The notes: generated by a model from the sequence alone, not told the origin. A stretch of DNA of 64,000 nt from Orbilia blumenaviensis (GCA_036872755.1 JAVHNS010000006.1:1550001-1614000); one strand, 5' to 3'. Positions 21,901 to 34,369 are shown, counted from the first letter of the stretch. Numbers and translations are program-made.

Positions 21901-22741
21901 CGTACACACACAAGTACCTCCAACGTATAACAATTCCCCAGGGGGACCCTCCCAAGTTCCTTTCATATCACGGGATATATAGACGTTATTATCGTTCTTG
22001 ATTAGCCGAGGCTAAAGCGTTACGATAATTAATGGGATCTATAGTGAGGTGTGAACTCCACGAACCGAACGAAGGTGTGCACATTAAGCTTAGGATTCAT
22101 GGATTCAACTATACGCTGATTTCAATTAGCTCCCGTTCTGTGGCCTAAAGGCATTTAGTTAGGTCGCCGTATATTCCAAGAATTTTGGATAAAATAATAT
22201 TAATGTTAGAACTCAAAGACTATGATATATATTCCTCAGTCACAAAATACTGAATTATATGCCAATATAGGTACATGATACATGATACATGATATCATGG
22301 AAATGATATGAAGGTAAAATAAAACAATAGCTAAAGCCAAATGCGTGAGAATAAACTGTCAGTCCCAAGACCAACAGATCCTAAGGCCCCGCATACAGTC
22401 ATAGCCATAAATATACCTAGAAAATTAAGAAAGCGAGAAAGAAATAAAACTAGGTAGGGTTAGCTACCGAATACAAAATAACAGACTATGAACCCAGCCT
22501 CCCAGAATTGACCCCTTTAGAATATTAGTTTGATACTAGAACTCCTACAAAGGGCCAAATGAAAATAAAAGAAGAAAAGGCGATCCCAATTTTTTTTCCC
22601 AAAGCAAGAATATCCCTAACGTCCTTGCACCGTGTATTGCGTTCCTCTTTTTTTTCTTTTACCCATAACTGAAAGATATCTTGTCAAAAAAAAAAAAGCT
22701 GCAAATTGACCAGATCGAATCCCTCCCATTCCATTCTAAAA

Positions 22742-22881
22742 GTTTCAAGAATAGGAAACAGAGCGAAGAAGATGAAGACGAAGAAGTAAGAGTAGAAATA
22801 GAAGATAAAGAGTAGATAAGATAATGAAGAAATAAGAAGAAGAATAAGAGGTTAAAGAAGAGAAGAAAAAGAAGTAAAGAC
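22742..22881 (+). repeat. Polypurine tract of about 140 nt
   Basis: The + strand is almost entirely A and G with scattered T and very few C, built from GAAGA, GATAA and AGAAG words. On the minus strand, in the direction of NRP1 transcription, it is a polypyrimidine stretch beyond the 3' end of that gene. Confidence 0.8.
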
Positions 22882-23516
22882 TGTTTTTGGTTTTTTAGAA
22901 TAGTATACTAAGCTTATAAGTAATTGTTTCCTTTGTGATCATGTTCGTTGTGTCATTCTTTTTGTGTGCGTGCGTGTGCAAGTGTGTGTGCCATAAAATG
23001 CCCAAAAACAAGACCCCACCAGCTCCTACCCACCCTGAATCACCAACTTTTGTCTTTCCGGCATACATAATATGAGTTCCCTCCCACCATGCTCCAACTC
23101 CAAGAAAATTCCGCAAAATATTATAAAGAAAAGGGAAAGAGAAAAAAAAAAGAGAAAGTGTGGAAAAAAAGGGATAATGAGGTACAATGAAGATGAAGTG
23201 ATGCACGTAACGGAGAAGCAGAGCACGCTCCCCAATGAACCTGCTCCTTTTCGCCACAACAGGCCAGAAAAAGAAAAATGTGAAGAACAATGTAATGAAG
23301 AAAATGCCCAGGATATCCCATCGCTCCATATCTTTTGCACACTAAAACAAGAAGCTCATGCGTCCAGATAAAGCAGAAAAAGATGCGGCAGTGAATGGAA
23401 AATGAGGATGAGCGAGGAAAGAATTCAGGACCCATTCCCCATCCAGTGAACAATAGAGATTTTTTTAGACTTTTTAAGGGGTGGTAGAATATATTTTAGA
23501 GGATTAATAATGCGAG

Positions 23517-23543
23517 AAAAAAAAAAAAAAAAAAAAAAAAAAA
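23517..23543 (+). repeat. 27-base A homopolymer
   Basis: Uninterrupted A. On the minus strand it is a T run about 190 nt after the NRP1 stop. Confidence 0.9.
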
Positions 23544-23728
23544 GAGTTTCGAGCGGAGATACCAGGGATACAGTCTGAGGATAGGAGAGATGCTTCATTC
23601 GGCTGCTCTCTATCAACTTCATGCCCCCCTAATATCGAGGTAAAATAAGAACAGTCGGTTAGCATAGTTGTTCTCTGGGCAATTCGTAGTCTAGAGATAG
23701 GCGACTAGCTCTTTTCGCTAGAAAGGAG

Positions 23729-25906
23729 CTACATAGCCGGTGAGCGAGCCGATGAGATGGACCCGTTGATAAGCCTCTGTCGAGGCTCATCGTTAAGCCC
23801 AAGTCCACTGATGCTATTCGAGAGGAAAGAAAGATCTTCACCTTGCATGTTACCGTATCCGTTTCCGTTACCAGGCATGCCAAATGTTTGATCATTTCGT
23901 TGGTCAAAGGCTCCGCTGCCCATAGGTCCACCGCCGTGTCCCATATGTGGAGCTCCGATTGGTGAAGAGAATCCGCTGCTACCGGCTACACTTCCTCCCA
24001 TACCAAAGCCACCCTGAGCATATTGTGGGCCAGGGTACCCACCAGGTCCTCCATGGAATCCGCTAGAGCCGAGAGCTCCGGGAGGTGGAATCAAGCCAGC
24101 ACTGGGAGGTCCGGAATATGGTGAGGCAGCCTCAATTGGAGAGGAATAGCCAGTATCCGCGACCACGGCAGCTCCAGCGCGGCTAGCACCACACCTGAGG
24201 CAGCTGACGTTTTTGGCAAAGTTGTGGTAGCCACAGTTCTCAGAACCACACTTCCAGTCTCCAGCACGGAAAGGGACCATGCTTCCGCCAGATGATATGC
24301 CCCTATTCATGCCATGGGAATGCCCATGAACGGCAAGGGTGGGAGGGGCAGGTGGAAGAAGCGAAGAAGGCGGGTAGAAGGACGGGAACATATCGCTCCC
24401 ACCACCTGGGGCCGCACTGACGGCTGGGTAGGAGCAACGGAAACAAGCGGTACGACGCTGGAAGTTGGAGAATCCGCATGAAGGGCAAGTCCAATCTCCT
24501 GGACGTGGCCTGTTCTTGCTTGGAGGGAATGGAGTCAAGATGTCGGCGGCACGGTCGAGGACCCGGCTGCTACTCGGGGAGACCTCGATGGCCTTCTCGT
24601 TCAAAGCCCTCCCGTTCATACAGAGACTCTCGGCGGCCTATCAAAATATAACTGTCAGGTCTTTGAAGATATATCATACTTAATTAGGAGGGCACATACT
24701 TCTTCGTGGGAAGAGAACACTGCGAAACCGGTTCCGGTAGGCTTGTGCTGATCCGGAGTACGCAAGGTCCAGAAGGCGATAGGACGGCCTCCGTACTGAG
24801 TAAACCAGCTCTCGAGCTCGGATTGCGTGGTATCGTGGGGAAGTCCACTCATATGAAGAACTTTGCTTCGTTCGCTTAAGAAGGCACGAACATCTGCTCT
24901 GGCGTCCATGGGGCGAGCAAGAACATCCGGGTGCTGCTCGAGGGGCTGCGATTTCTTTATAAGCCCACGAAGGACTCTGGCCAACGTAATGGCTTCTTCC
25001 ATAGCCCTCCTAGGGGACGCAGGCGCCAATGCCTGCAAGTGGAACGGAAGGTTATGCTTGATTGGGGCAGACGACTGCACAGGCTCGACTTCAAGAGCGG
25101 CACAGATGTTCGCGAGAGAGGACGGGCCAAATGGTAAGCTTTCCGGATGGTGGGACTGCCACCGAGTATACTCAGTGCGAAGGTCAAAAGTCCGAGAGTG
25201 CTGAAGGTAAGGAGGTAACACAACAGCTTTATCACGAGCCTCCCTAGGAAGCTGAACTCTCAAATCCCAAGCATCCAAGGTAACAAAGGTAAAATCATTG
25301 TTCTGGCCAGCGAGATATTCCTGAACAAAGCTGTCAAATCGGTTAATGGCATCGCGGAAGGTACCAGCGTTTCTAACATGTTCCCATGTCAATGTCGTGA
25401 GACTCGCTGTAGGACCCACAAAAGTTCTTTGGTCAGCAGGGGTCCTATTTTCACCAGAGAAGTGCCGGGTAGACAGAAAAAACTATCTCCAGCGGTAGCA
25501 CCAGAAACCATTCTCCCCTGAGGAAGGGCATCGTGGCTATTTCATGATGGGAGGGGTTTCGATGGAGCGCTTACTGCAAAGAGGCGTAATCGGTGTGTTA
25601 ACCGGGCGTACGAGGACACTCTCACGGTGGACCTAGAATGAATACATGCACAAGAGCGAATAAATCAGTCTTCAAGTTCCTATTTTCAGGAAAGTTACGA
25701 GTTACGGTTGCATGAGATGCAGAGCAGAGCAGACAAGAAGGCTGTGAAAGTTTGGTGCAATGGACATCTCGAGCTATAGTTACCTCTTCCAATGTTTTTG
25801 AATTCAGGAGAATCCACCCAATCTCAATTACTTCTGCAGAATCCTTCGTGACGTAGACGCCATGCTCGTCGCACGTTGTCGCAACATGAATTACCACGTA
25901 GAACAT
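23729..25906 (-). CDS. NRP1: Nrp1-type RNA-binding protein: exonuclease-like fold, RRM and two RanBP2 zinc fingers
   Basis: Four exons on the minus strand: 25906-25784, 25632-25575, 25406-24700 and 24637-23729, for 598 residues. Introns are 151, 168 and 62 nt. Residues about 1-180 resemble a DEDD/ERI1-type exonuclease domain (VIEIGW, FVTLDAWDLRVQLP). The first motif reads HVATTCDE in place of the catalytic DxExT, so it is probably inactive. Residues about 241-318 are an RRM, with VLHMSGLP as RNP2 and GTGFAVFS as RNP1, split by intron 3. RanBP2-type zinc fingers start at residues 343 (GDWTCPSCGFSNF, CFRC) and about 422 (GDWKCGSENCGYHNF, CLRC). The C-terminal 130 residues are Gly/Pro/Ser-rich and disordered. 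Yeast Nrp1 is a poorly characterised stress-granule-associated RNA-binding protein. A role in mRNA control in cytoplasmic granules is inferred from it. Confidence 0.9.
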
Positions 25907-26223
25907 GTTTTCTCTTTTTTCCGAGAGCGTATCTCCAGGATCGACCGTTCAAAGTGGTATTTTAAGGGTGTGGTCCTTTAAGGTTATCGGCTAGGCAAGG
26001 AACGTGCTCGTTGCGTGGCCGTGATGAGATATTCTTGTCCGTTAACGACAATTCCAGCCTCGGTTCAGATCTAGGACTGCAAGCACAACGATAGTTCAAG
26101 GTTCAACGAATGTATCGAATGATTCCGTCGTCGTCGTAGTCGTAGTCGTAGTCGGTAGATCGCAGAGAATGGAAGGATGAGATGGTTGAGGATCGAAATC
26201 GTCAGGGTAGGTGCTGCTCGGTT

Positions 26224-26245
26224 AAAAAAAAAAAAAAAAAAAAAA
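26224..26245 (+). repeat. 22-base A homopolymer
   Basis: Uninterrupted A, about 320 nt upstream of the NRP1 start on the template side. Confidence 0.9.
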
Positions 26246-26879
26246 TTGTCGAGCGAAGAATTTTCGAGTTCCAGTTTAGGGATGGATAACTAAAAGGGAA
26301 GTCTCGATTTCAGGGACGACAGCAATTCTTTAAAGCACAAAGAAATAATGCTTGCCAGGGCTATCCAAAGTACTCCGGGTGACCGTTTGCACTTTTATTA
26401 GCAGCTTCTCCTTTTGTTTTGCTTGCTTGCTTGCTCCTTTTTCTTTTTCAGCAGTAAAGGATGCTTCTACAGAGCTCGACAAAGCTGTGTCGAACTGTCC
26501 AAACACCTTCTCTCCGGGCGAAACTGGGCTTTTAAATGGTCTGAGGCTGTCCTAATATCACAGGAGAGCCACGAATTAAAGCGAGCTGAAATGCTGAAAA
26601 AGGTCGAGCTATCTGCTGGTAACAAAATCCCTCCTTTCCTTAGTTTAGGAACCGGAAGCGTGTTATTGCTAGGTACTATCGATTCGAGGAAGCCGTGTAA
26701 TAAAGGTTGCCAGGACGATTAAGACCCAACGCCACGGCTAGGATGGCCAGTAAGGAACCGCAAGTGTCGTGCTAGAAAAAAAATTAAAAAAGTGACAGAC
26801 GTCAGAACCGTGTTCGGCAGACTGGGGTGGTAGTGGATGCAGTCCGGCTGCAGTGTGATCGCGAGAGCAGGTGGCCAGG

Positions 26880-26985
26880 CAAGTAGGTATTAGGTATAAT
26901 CAGGCAGGCAAGTAGGCAAGTAGGCAGGTATAGGCAGTGGAGCGAGCGAGAGCAATGTATGTAGGTATGTATGTAGGTATGGAGG
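26880..26985 (+). repeat. Degenerate GGCA/AGTA/GTAT tetranucleotide repeat patch
   Basis: Irregular tandem words such as GGCAAGTA, GGCAGGCA and GTATGTAG are repeated for about 100 nt. It is a simple-sequence region. Confidence 0.7.
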
Positions 26986-29816
26986 AAAGCTTGTGCAGCA
27001 GCTGGCCGGACCTGTCAAATGCTGTCTGCCAGGTGCCACAGAGATGATGCAGGGTGGATGAACGGTAAGGAAGGGGACGAGGCATCACGAACGCAGCCAA
27101 TGGGAGGACATCATAACCGTGGGCATATCCCATAGGGAGAGAGGCCGTTGGACACAGCTGGACATATGTACTCATGTATGTACAGTATACTAGTACGTAT
27201 GCTAGGTACATACGTATGTAATGTATATAGGTATGTATGGACACGATATGATATTATGTGGGAAACTCACCAGTTAAGCAGCAGTTTACCGTTCCATGCA
27301 CAGCTACCAGATAGATGCGAAGAAGAATGGGAGTCGTTAACGTTCCGGGTCGTAACGTAAGAAATGAAAATAATGCTAGACGTCGAAGACGGAAAATGAG
27401 AACGGAACCGCACAAAAACCAAAGACGATGAAGCGACGGCGGAGAGGGATTATGTTACAAGGAGATGATGAGGATGAGGATGATGAAGGGGTATGGGGGG
27501 GGAATGATATGATATGATATGATGAGAACGATGAAATAAAAAAAAAAAAAAAAAAAAACTATTCAGTTTGTTTTAGTTCGGCCGCTTTTCGTTCGAACAA
27601 ACTTGTGTGTGGAGAAGTTCGACCGAAAAAAAAAAAAAAAATTAGTAGGAAAGAAAAAAGAGAACTCCAACCAAACAGCTCTCTCGCCTCGAAAACCGTC
27701 GCACAGAATATGATAGCTAACCAATCGGCTTGCCAGGAAGTCAGGGTTAGTTAAAATCTTGAAGCCTGGGGGAAGAATCGTCCCGAGTGGCAGCTTAGCT
27801 TTACATCGGATTTGAGTGTTTCTGTACAAGACACAGAACATCAATTAAATCCAGTCGCAGTTGCAATTGCGGTGTCGGAAACCGCGGGATATCTCCACAC
27901 TGACAGTACCTACCAATACACTAGTCGGCCAGCATTATCTCCACTTGACGATTCCCAACGACAAGAGGAAAACCTGTCTCAAGGAAGAACTAGTCCACTT
28001 AGGCTGAAGATATCCAATTGGCATCGCTTATAAAGGTATTTCCCTCGGGTATCAGAAAGGAGAAGAAAGGAAAAAAAACTTCACAAACCAAGACCATACT
28101 GTGCGTGCGTACTATGCAATGTTGTTGAGAAAAGCAGTAGACTCACGTGACCATGGCCTGTTCTGTTCTATTCTGTTTTGACCTGGCCCGATTTGATTCC
28201 TGTCCAATACCAGTAACAGTAACCCCCCCGGACTGTCAAACAGTTCGAAGCGAGGTTTAGCCACTGCGCTTGTATGCTTCTCGAAATAGAATCGATTCTC
28301 AGACATCCGACAAGGCTGGTTGACGCCATTGCGGCCAGGGGAAATGGAAGCCATACTAACTACATGTACCTAATGCAAGTTGCCATCATGATCATTATTG
28401 CATTGACCAGCCAGACATCAGTGCAGTGCAGCATGGTATTTGGCAACTGTTGCATGTTGGGTTGTAGCTGTACTTTGCAATTGAGAATGATTATACTTAA
28501 GCTTAAAAGTTAGTTAATTAAGCACTGCAAACGATTATAATGCCACGCATATAAGTTTGCAGGAAGATCTCAAGGTTGTTATACATATCTAAAAGCCGGC
28601 GCCAATAGCCTCAAGGCGAATAGTCATATGCATTGCAGAGAAGTTCGATATACCGGCAAAGGCCCCGAACTTTTGACATTATCAATAGTGACATAATGTT
28701 GGTCTTTAGATACCAAATTAAAAGAGCTGAATACGGTACACATCGGTATTTCCATTTGTTCAAGTTTTATAGAGGGCGGAGCCGGCAGGCGGTAAGATAA
28801 TCGATATCCGTGCAGCTGTGGATAGATATAACGAAATACGGCGCAGTGTCCATCTAACAAAGGGAAAAGAAAGCTTAAGACCTTTGAAGGGCACAACAAG
28901 ACAAAGCTGAACAATGTAGAAATACTACATCATACGTGGGTAGGCACTTGCTTAGGTAATTGCAAGGTATGTCAATGTCGAAGAGCAGTTAGAACCAGAG
29001 TCTTCCCAGCTCTCTTAGCACCGATATCCGGTACCCGTGCACATGTATACAGCCAGCATACGAAAGTGCTCAGGCCGGCATTCACCACCCCCCAAATTTT
29101 ATTTAAAAAAATAAGAAACTTTAACCAAAGAAGAAAATTTGGAAGAAAATATTTTCATCGGACAACAGTAACAATCTAGTCGAACTCGGGGAGAGGTAAA
29201 AAAAAAAAAAAAAAAAAGGCTCTATCCCTGATATTCCAGCCGTTTCTGATGCATCTGGAGCCGGGCAGTCGACAACACCCACAAGAACCCGGATATATAG
29301 AGGCTTAAGGGCCTTCAACCCGAAGGTAACGAGTCAGGGAAAGTTCGTCATCATGCCATACACCCTCCTCTCACAAGTACTATATCAGTATCTTTCCCCG
29401 GTATTGTTCCAACGCCCTGCCGTAGCGCGTAGAAATATCCTGTCAAAAAGCTAAGAAAATGCATGTTAGTGTGTGTATACGTATACAACAGCCCTCTTCC
29501 TGGTCCTTTGAACCTTACAGCCCCCCATCCCCTGATCCACCGTTTAAGTAAGTATGGGCTTAGATAATCTCCAAAGTCCAGACTTTTCCATAGTCCGTGC
29601 GTGCATGCGTGCAGAAACGAGCACCTGGCTCTTGCCGTAGACGAACCGAAGTGTCTATGATTCTCCGCCAGGGAAAAAAGGATAAAAAAAAGCCGAGTGG
29701 TTAAGGGCCCTTGTTTTCCCTCTCAAAGAGAAAATCTTTGTCGAATATACCCCAGGCCAAGCGTTTAAAAGAGAAGATGTCATGCCTATATCAGTAGCAT
29801 TTTAGTAAAATCTTCG

Positions 29817-29837
29817 TTTTTTTTTTTTTTTTTTTTT
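29817..29837 (+). repeat. 21-base T homopolymer
   Basis: Uninterrupted T in non-coding DNA, ending in CAG. Confidence 0.9.
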
Positions 29838-32266
29838 CAGGCAGAAAAGAAAACATGGCTTACATCAGGCGGGCCTCCACTTTTCCCCCCTGGCGAAGTA
29901 CCATACGTCGATACGTATGTAGGCACTAAAAAAAAACAAAAAAATACTGCCAGAGAGGTAATAAAAAAAAAACGAGCCGCTTGCCCTTCAACTAAGACCC
30001 GGGTGAGCTGCAGTTCCAAGGGTGTAGACGAGTAATGGCATCGACAGGACCCTGGTGACCAATAGCGAGGAGATCGATGTTAACCAAGCCCGACAGGCCC
30101 TACACGAGTCAGATAACTGCGGGTTGATAGCCGAACTGGCCTGGGGGGTTGGAAGAAGGATGTGAAACGACCGTCACTGTGTCGCACCCTCCCCTCCTAG
30201 TTCCTTGTATCCCTCCACTTGGGAAAGCCAGTTCCTGTCAGAGGCCTGGAGGGATTGGTGATTGTGACAGGTGACTGGAGGAGGAAAGTGAGGGTCGTTT
30301 CAAAACGCCGCCAATGGCAAACCGCCGCTTCGACTGCTTCACCACTTCGAGCTTGCAAGTGTGGATTACATACCTAAGTAGTTATAGTCAGTAAAGATAC
30401 ATGTGGATAATGAACGACACTGCACTGCACTGCACTGTACCTGGCCTATAGTTAGTGTAGCTCTCCGGGGAATATAATTAGCACAGTCGCTCACCCTCCT
30501 CGAGCTCGTCGAGGGAGTCCATGTCATAATAACAAAGAGAGAGAGAGAGAAAGCTGGCAGCGCTGGTGCGACATTCTTCAATCTTCTTTTTAAAAGCGAC
30601 CGCTTCTTCTTCTTCTCTTGTTCTTCTCTCCTTCTCTCTCTCCCAGTCATCTATATAAGTATCTGGAGCCGAAGAAGAATATTCTTTCCCTTCTTTTCTC
30701 TATCACTCTCCATACCAATACCATTGCCATCTTCATACTCAAGAGCATCAGATCCATACCTCTCGCCACAGCTATCAGCAGCCAGACGGGCACGGGTACA
30801 CATACACACACCGGCCATACTTGCCTTGGACCCTGATCAACCACCCCAAATATACCACAAGAAAGCCAGTAGGTAGGTAAAATACTCAGGTACATACATC
30901 TGTATGCATGTATTCAAATTCAAGGACATGTGCATACAAGAGGTATCTATACCGTCCATTTCATTTCATTTCATTTCGTTCATTCATCTTGACATATCAG
31001 TGGTCGCCGCCGCCACAAGATCGATATCCCACGATCAGAGACGCCAGCCAGGGTTTTTTCCCACATTCCTGTTGCAGCTGCAGCTGAATAGCGTCATTTG
31101 TCAGGAGAAAGGGAAAAACCCACCAATCTCATGGCGGGCAAAAGAAATGCCCAGAGATTTCAGACATTCTTTCCTGTTGGAACAACCGTTTTTTGGCTGA
31201 CCCAGTGCCCTGCAGACCACGCCTAGCAGGTATTTCCTACAAGTCCGCATTGCATTGCGTCGACGCCTTCTATCGAACGGTGAATATACATACTTAAGTA
31301 TATATATACCTACCTGGGTATATATTCCAAGCGGAGGCCTTCTATCGTTCTGATTGACCTGCCTGCTACTGCCCGTACACGCACGCGCACGAATTACCGG
31401 ACCCTCCAGACCCAATAACTCCCCAGCTGAAGAAACAGCAGATCCCGGTCAGCACAAAGAGGGAGCGAAATTAAATAAGTGTCAGAAAACGGGCTAGCGT
31501 GTTGTGAGCAGAACGGCATTCCACGGGTCGCCCGCTCTTCACTCTTTTCTCACAGGGACAGGACTGGACGGGCGCACTGCAGGGCATCAGCCTGATAAGC
31601 AGTAATACGAGCCCGATAAAATAAAATCCCGTGCTTTGCTTGCTCCCACCCCTTCTCGAGCCCTCGAAGGTTATTTTTTTCTTCTCCAGCTTCAGGGACC
31701 TTCCTCGACCACCCAGGGGTTCAAGCATTGACGACGGCGCGTATTTTGGAGATCTCCGGACTGAGGTGGTTGCAAGTTGGTTGCATTTGGTTGCATTGAG
31801 TTGTGTGCCGCATCAAGAAAGCCCGTTTAGAGCACAGGCGCGAAATCTCCTTCGAAAGGGCTGGAACTGCACTGGTCATCGCCTCGAAAAACCCCCCCAA
31901 GAGAAGAGCGGTCCCAATTGTATCAGATCCGGAAGAATTGGAACTCATCAGCTTGGGGTTGAATACCATCTCAGGGAGGGAAGTTTGTAATTCATGAGAA
32001 ACGCTGTCACGATCAAGTAATATTATTACAAGGGGGCCATTTCGCCGAATCCGCATTCGAGGGAACGTTTACGTTGTAACGTATCGCCCTCCCCCTTCTC
32101 GAATCACCCCCCGAGGATCCTCTTTCTCTTTCTCCTCACCCACTTCATCGTCATCACCAAAAGTTCCATCATCATCACTGTCATCATCATACTGCACTCT
32201 TTTTTTTTTTTCCATCCCACTTCTTCATCCGCTGCCGGACGGACCGTTCTGGCAAACCTAGTCACA

Positions 32267-33967
32267 ATGAAAAAGTTCATGAAACTATTCGGCAAGTCGA
32301 AGACAAAATCGACGGTAACTGCTGACGACCAGTACTTCGACAAGCCTGCCCCGAACAAAAATGGCAAGAAATTCGGCATGTATGGTAATCACAGCGTACC
32401 GGATTTTCGACAGTCTTACAAGCAAAAGTTCCAGGACGCACCGCCAATGCCGGATGTCCCACGCAGGATTAAGGCATCGCTTGCTGTTAAGCTTCCGAAC
32501 GAAATCTTGGCTAAGATATTCACCTATGTTGCGCCTCATGTCGCCAACGAGTCGCTTTACTCCGACGAGGAAATCCTTCACTATGTTAATGGCTGCGTAC
32601 TTTGCGACACCCGAGACCTAGCTCATATCGCCCTAGTATGTCTAAAATGGTCTAGAGTAGCCCAAATGCTCCTTTATAAAAATATCCAATTGGAGCGAGT
32701 TCACTACTGCGGCCGTGAAGAGCAACTGGATGAGCTTCGCAAACGTCGCTCGAGAGTCATTTACACGGATCCCGACACCATTGACACAGCCGCCGAGAGA
32801 ATCGACCTCTTAATCCGCACCTTCAGAACGAACGAGGATCTTGCTAACTACACGATCTTCGTCCGTCTCCAATACATGACTCGAGAGTCTTGTAAAAATG
32901 CTCTTACATCTTTGGTCAATGTCCCACTGTCAAATCTCCGCTGGATGGATCTCCCCGATGGCTTTTACAAAGACGACCCAGCTTGCCAGGCATTGAAAGC
33001 TATCATGTACCAGAAGTGCCCAGACCTGCGACGCATGCGTTGGACAGATGGATCGGAGAACGGATTTTTAGGACTCGCCATCGATAGACCCTGGTCTAAC
33101 CTCGAATTCGTTGAGCTCTGGAAGCTGAACGTCGAGGAAGATCAGATCGCTGGAGTATTGGCAAGCCTTCCCAAGGTCACCTCAGTTGGTATCCAAGAGC
33201 TACCCTGGGTCACTGGTCGTTTCTTATACCCTGGGGCTGGCAAACGCTCATTACTCCCGCCGCTTAGCTCTCTTTCCATTTCGAAATGTGAAAAGATTAC
33301 CTACGACTCGATTATCGCATACATCTCGTCACCGGCCGTTCAAGAGACTCTGGAACACCTCACCCTGAAGGAAATAGATTTCCCACCACATCTCATCTAT
33401 CAAATCCTTCAGAAGCTACCGTATCTCAAGACTCTTCGAATCATCGCACCGGTCACACGTATCTTCCCAGCATACGATCAACCACCCCACCCACCACTCC
33501 AAAGCGCAACTCTCCGAGAGCTCTCCTACGAAATCCGCCCAGCTCAGCAATCCAAAACGCTTGCGAGTCCCGCCACAAGTTATTACGAATATCTCTGTGA
33601 AAGCTTGCGCCTCGGCGGCCTCCCCAACCTCAGGGCGCTTCATGTGCGCGACGAGACCTTCGGGAAGATGCTGAAGCGAGTCACGGAAACGATGCAGACC
33701 TACGGCAAGGACTATCAAATCCTCCAACGACTTGAAAAATTAACGATTCACGCCAAAGGCTGGAACGGTCTCGTCTGGTCGACATTTACCTTAACAGATC
33801 AAGGCGCTGCTGAGGAACTTGACGAATTCGGGGCTCTTCTTGCAGCCGCTGGTGGAGGTCCTCAATCACCACGATTCTTGGGACTTCCGAATCCAAACGA
33901 TGAAAAGCGACTCTCCTGGAGAGAGCGACGGGATAATCGTAAGAGCAGAATGGATCTCTGGCGATAA
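32267..33967 (+). CDS. F-box protein with leucine-rich-repeat-like C-terminus
   Basis: Single exon of 566 residues; the ATG at 32267 follows GTCACA and a pyrimidine-rich leader. An F-box begins at about residue 76 (LPNEILAKIFTYV) and resumes at about 117-142 (DLAHIALVCLKWSRVAQMLLYKNIQL), with a roughly 25-residue insertion between helices. The rest carries irregular leucine-rich repeats (LSNLRWMDLP, WSNLEFVELWKL, LEHLTLKEI, LPYLKTLRII, LPNLRALHV, LEKLTIHAKGW). F-box proteins bind Skp1 and recruit substrates to SCF ubiquitin ligases. The N-terminal 65 residues are basic and probably disordered. The substrate is unknown. This is one of many fungal F-box proteins. Confidence 0.85.
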   Translation: MKKFMKLFGKSKTKSTVTADDQYFDKPAPNKNGKKFGMYGNHSVPDFRQSYKQKFQDAPPMPDVPRRIKASLAVKLPNEILAKIFTYVAPHVANESLYSDEEILHYVNGCVLCDTRDLAHIALVCLKWSRVAQMLLYKNIQLERVHYCGREEQLDELRKRRSRVIYTDPDTIDTAAERIDLLIRTFRTNEDLANYTIFVRLQYMTRESCKNALTSLVNVPLSNLRWMDLPDGFYKDDPACQALKAIMYQKCPDLRRMRWTDGSENGFLGLAIDRPWSNLEFVELWKLNVEEDQIAGVLASLPKVTSVGIQELPWVTGRFLYPGAGKRSLLPPLSSLSISKCEKITYDSIIAYISSPAVQETLEHLTLKEIDFPPHLIYQILQKLPYLKTLRIIAPVTRIFPAYDQPPHPPLQSATLRELSYEIRPAQQSKTLASPATSYYEYLCESLRLGGLPNLRALHVRDETFGKMLKRVTETMQTYGKDYQILQRLEKLTIHAKGWNGLVWSTFTLTDQGAAEELDEFGALLAAAGGGPQSPRFLGLPNPNDEKRLSWRERRDNRKSRMDLWR

Positions 33968-34369
33968 AGGAGTTAATAGATACAATTTGGCCTAAACCAA
34001 CTATATTGTCTTGAATACTCCCGATTACGTGAGATACTGCTTTTTATACGATACACTCCTGGCACGCTTTTCTTCTTGCGGCGTCATTTCATGGCAGCAG
34101 TCTTTTTTTCCATGCTGAGGTTTTCTACTTTCAAATGGGTGTCTATTTCTTTAGTTTCATAACGGATTTCCCCCTTTCTCTTTCTCATCTGGGTTTACGC
34201 CAAAGGATGTACCATTCTCCACGTCTACCGTGATATCCTATAACACCCTTCCGACAAAAAAACAAAAGACCGGAGAGACAAGGAAAAGGGAGGAGCAAAA
34301 AAGGCGAAGAGTATTCGAGGATCACATCACACAGACAATACGAGGACAGTGAGTCCCGCGGCATATTGG

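Larger units (their letters stand above)
18997..23728. other. 4.7 kb gene-free region between YJU2 and NRP1
   Basis: Begins with the YJU2 5' leader and promoter (to about 19400), followed by a GAAA/GAAAA run at about 19463-19491. From about 20200 to 21950 the + strand is markedly rich in A and C and poor in G. At 22742-22881 there is a polypurine tract, and at 23517-23543 a 27-A run. The part nearest 23728 is likely the NRP1 3' UTR. Open frames here are either TTG/GTG-started or low complexity, so I call none of them genes. Confidence 0.5.
25907..32266. other. 6.4 kb gene-free region between divergent NRP1 and the F-box gene
   Basis: No convincing coding frame. It contains a GTC/GTA trinucleotide run (26127-26156), A runs at 26224-26245, 27538-27559 and 29199-29217, a T run at 29817-29837, GTAGGTAT/GGCAGGCAAGTA tetranucleotide-like patches at 26880-26985, GATAT repeats at 27508-27525, and GA and CT tracts at 30537-30645. 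A tRNA-like fragment is at 29692-29748. Long 5' leaders or non-coding transcripts are possible, but nothing in the sequence proves them. Confidence 0.5.

Noticed and set aside
23072..23371. 99-codon frame downstream of NRP1
   Set aside because: Lysine/glutamate low complexity created by the purine-rich DNA. It lies in the likely NRP1 3' region.
31631..31990. 119-codon frame upstream of the F-box gene
   Set aside because: No conserved-looking segments, no splice continuation and an overlapping frame of the same size on the opposite strand.
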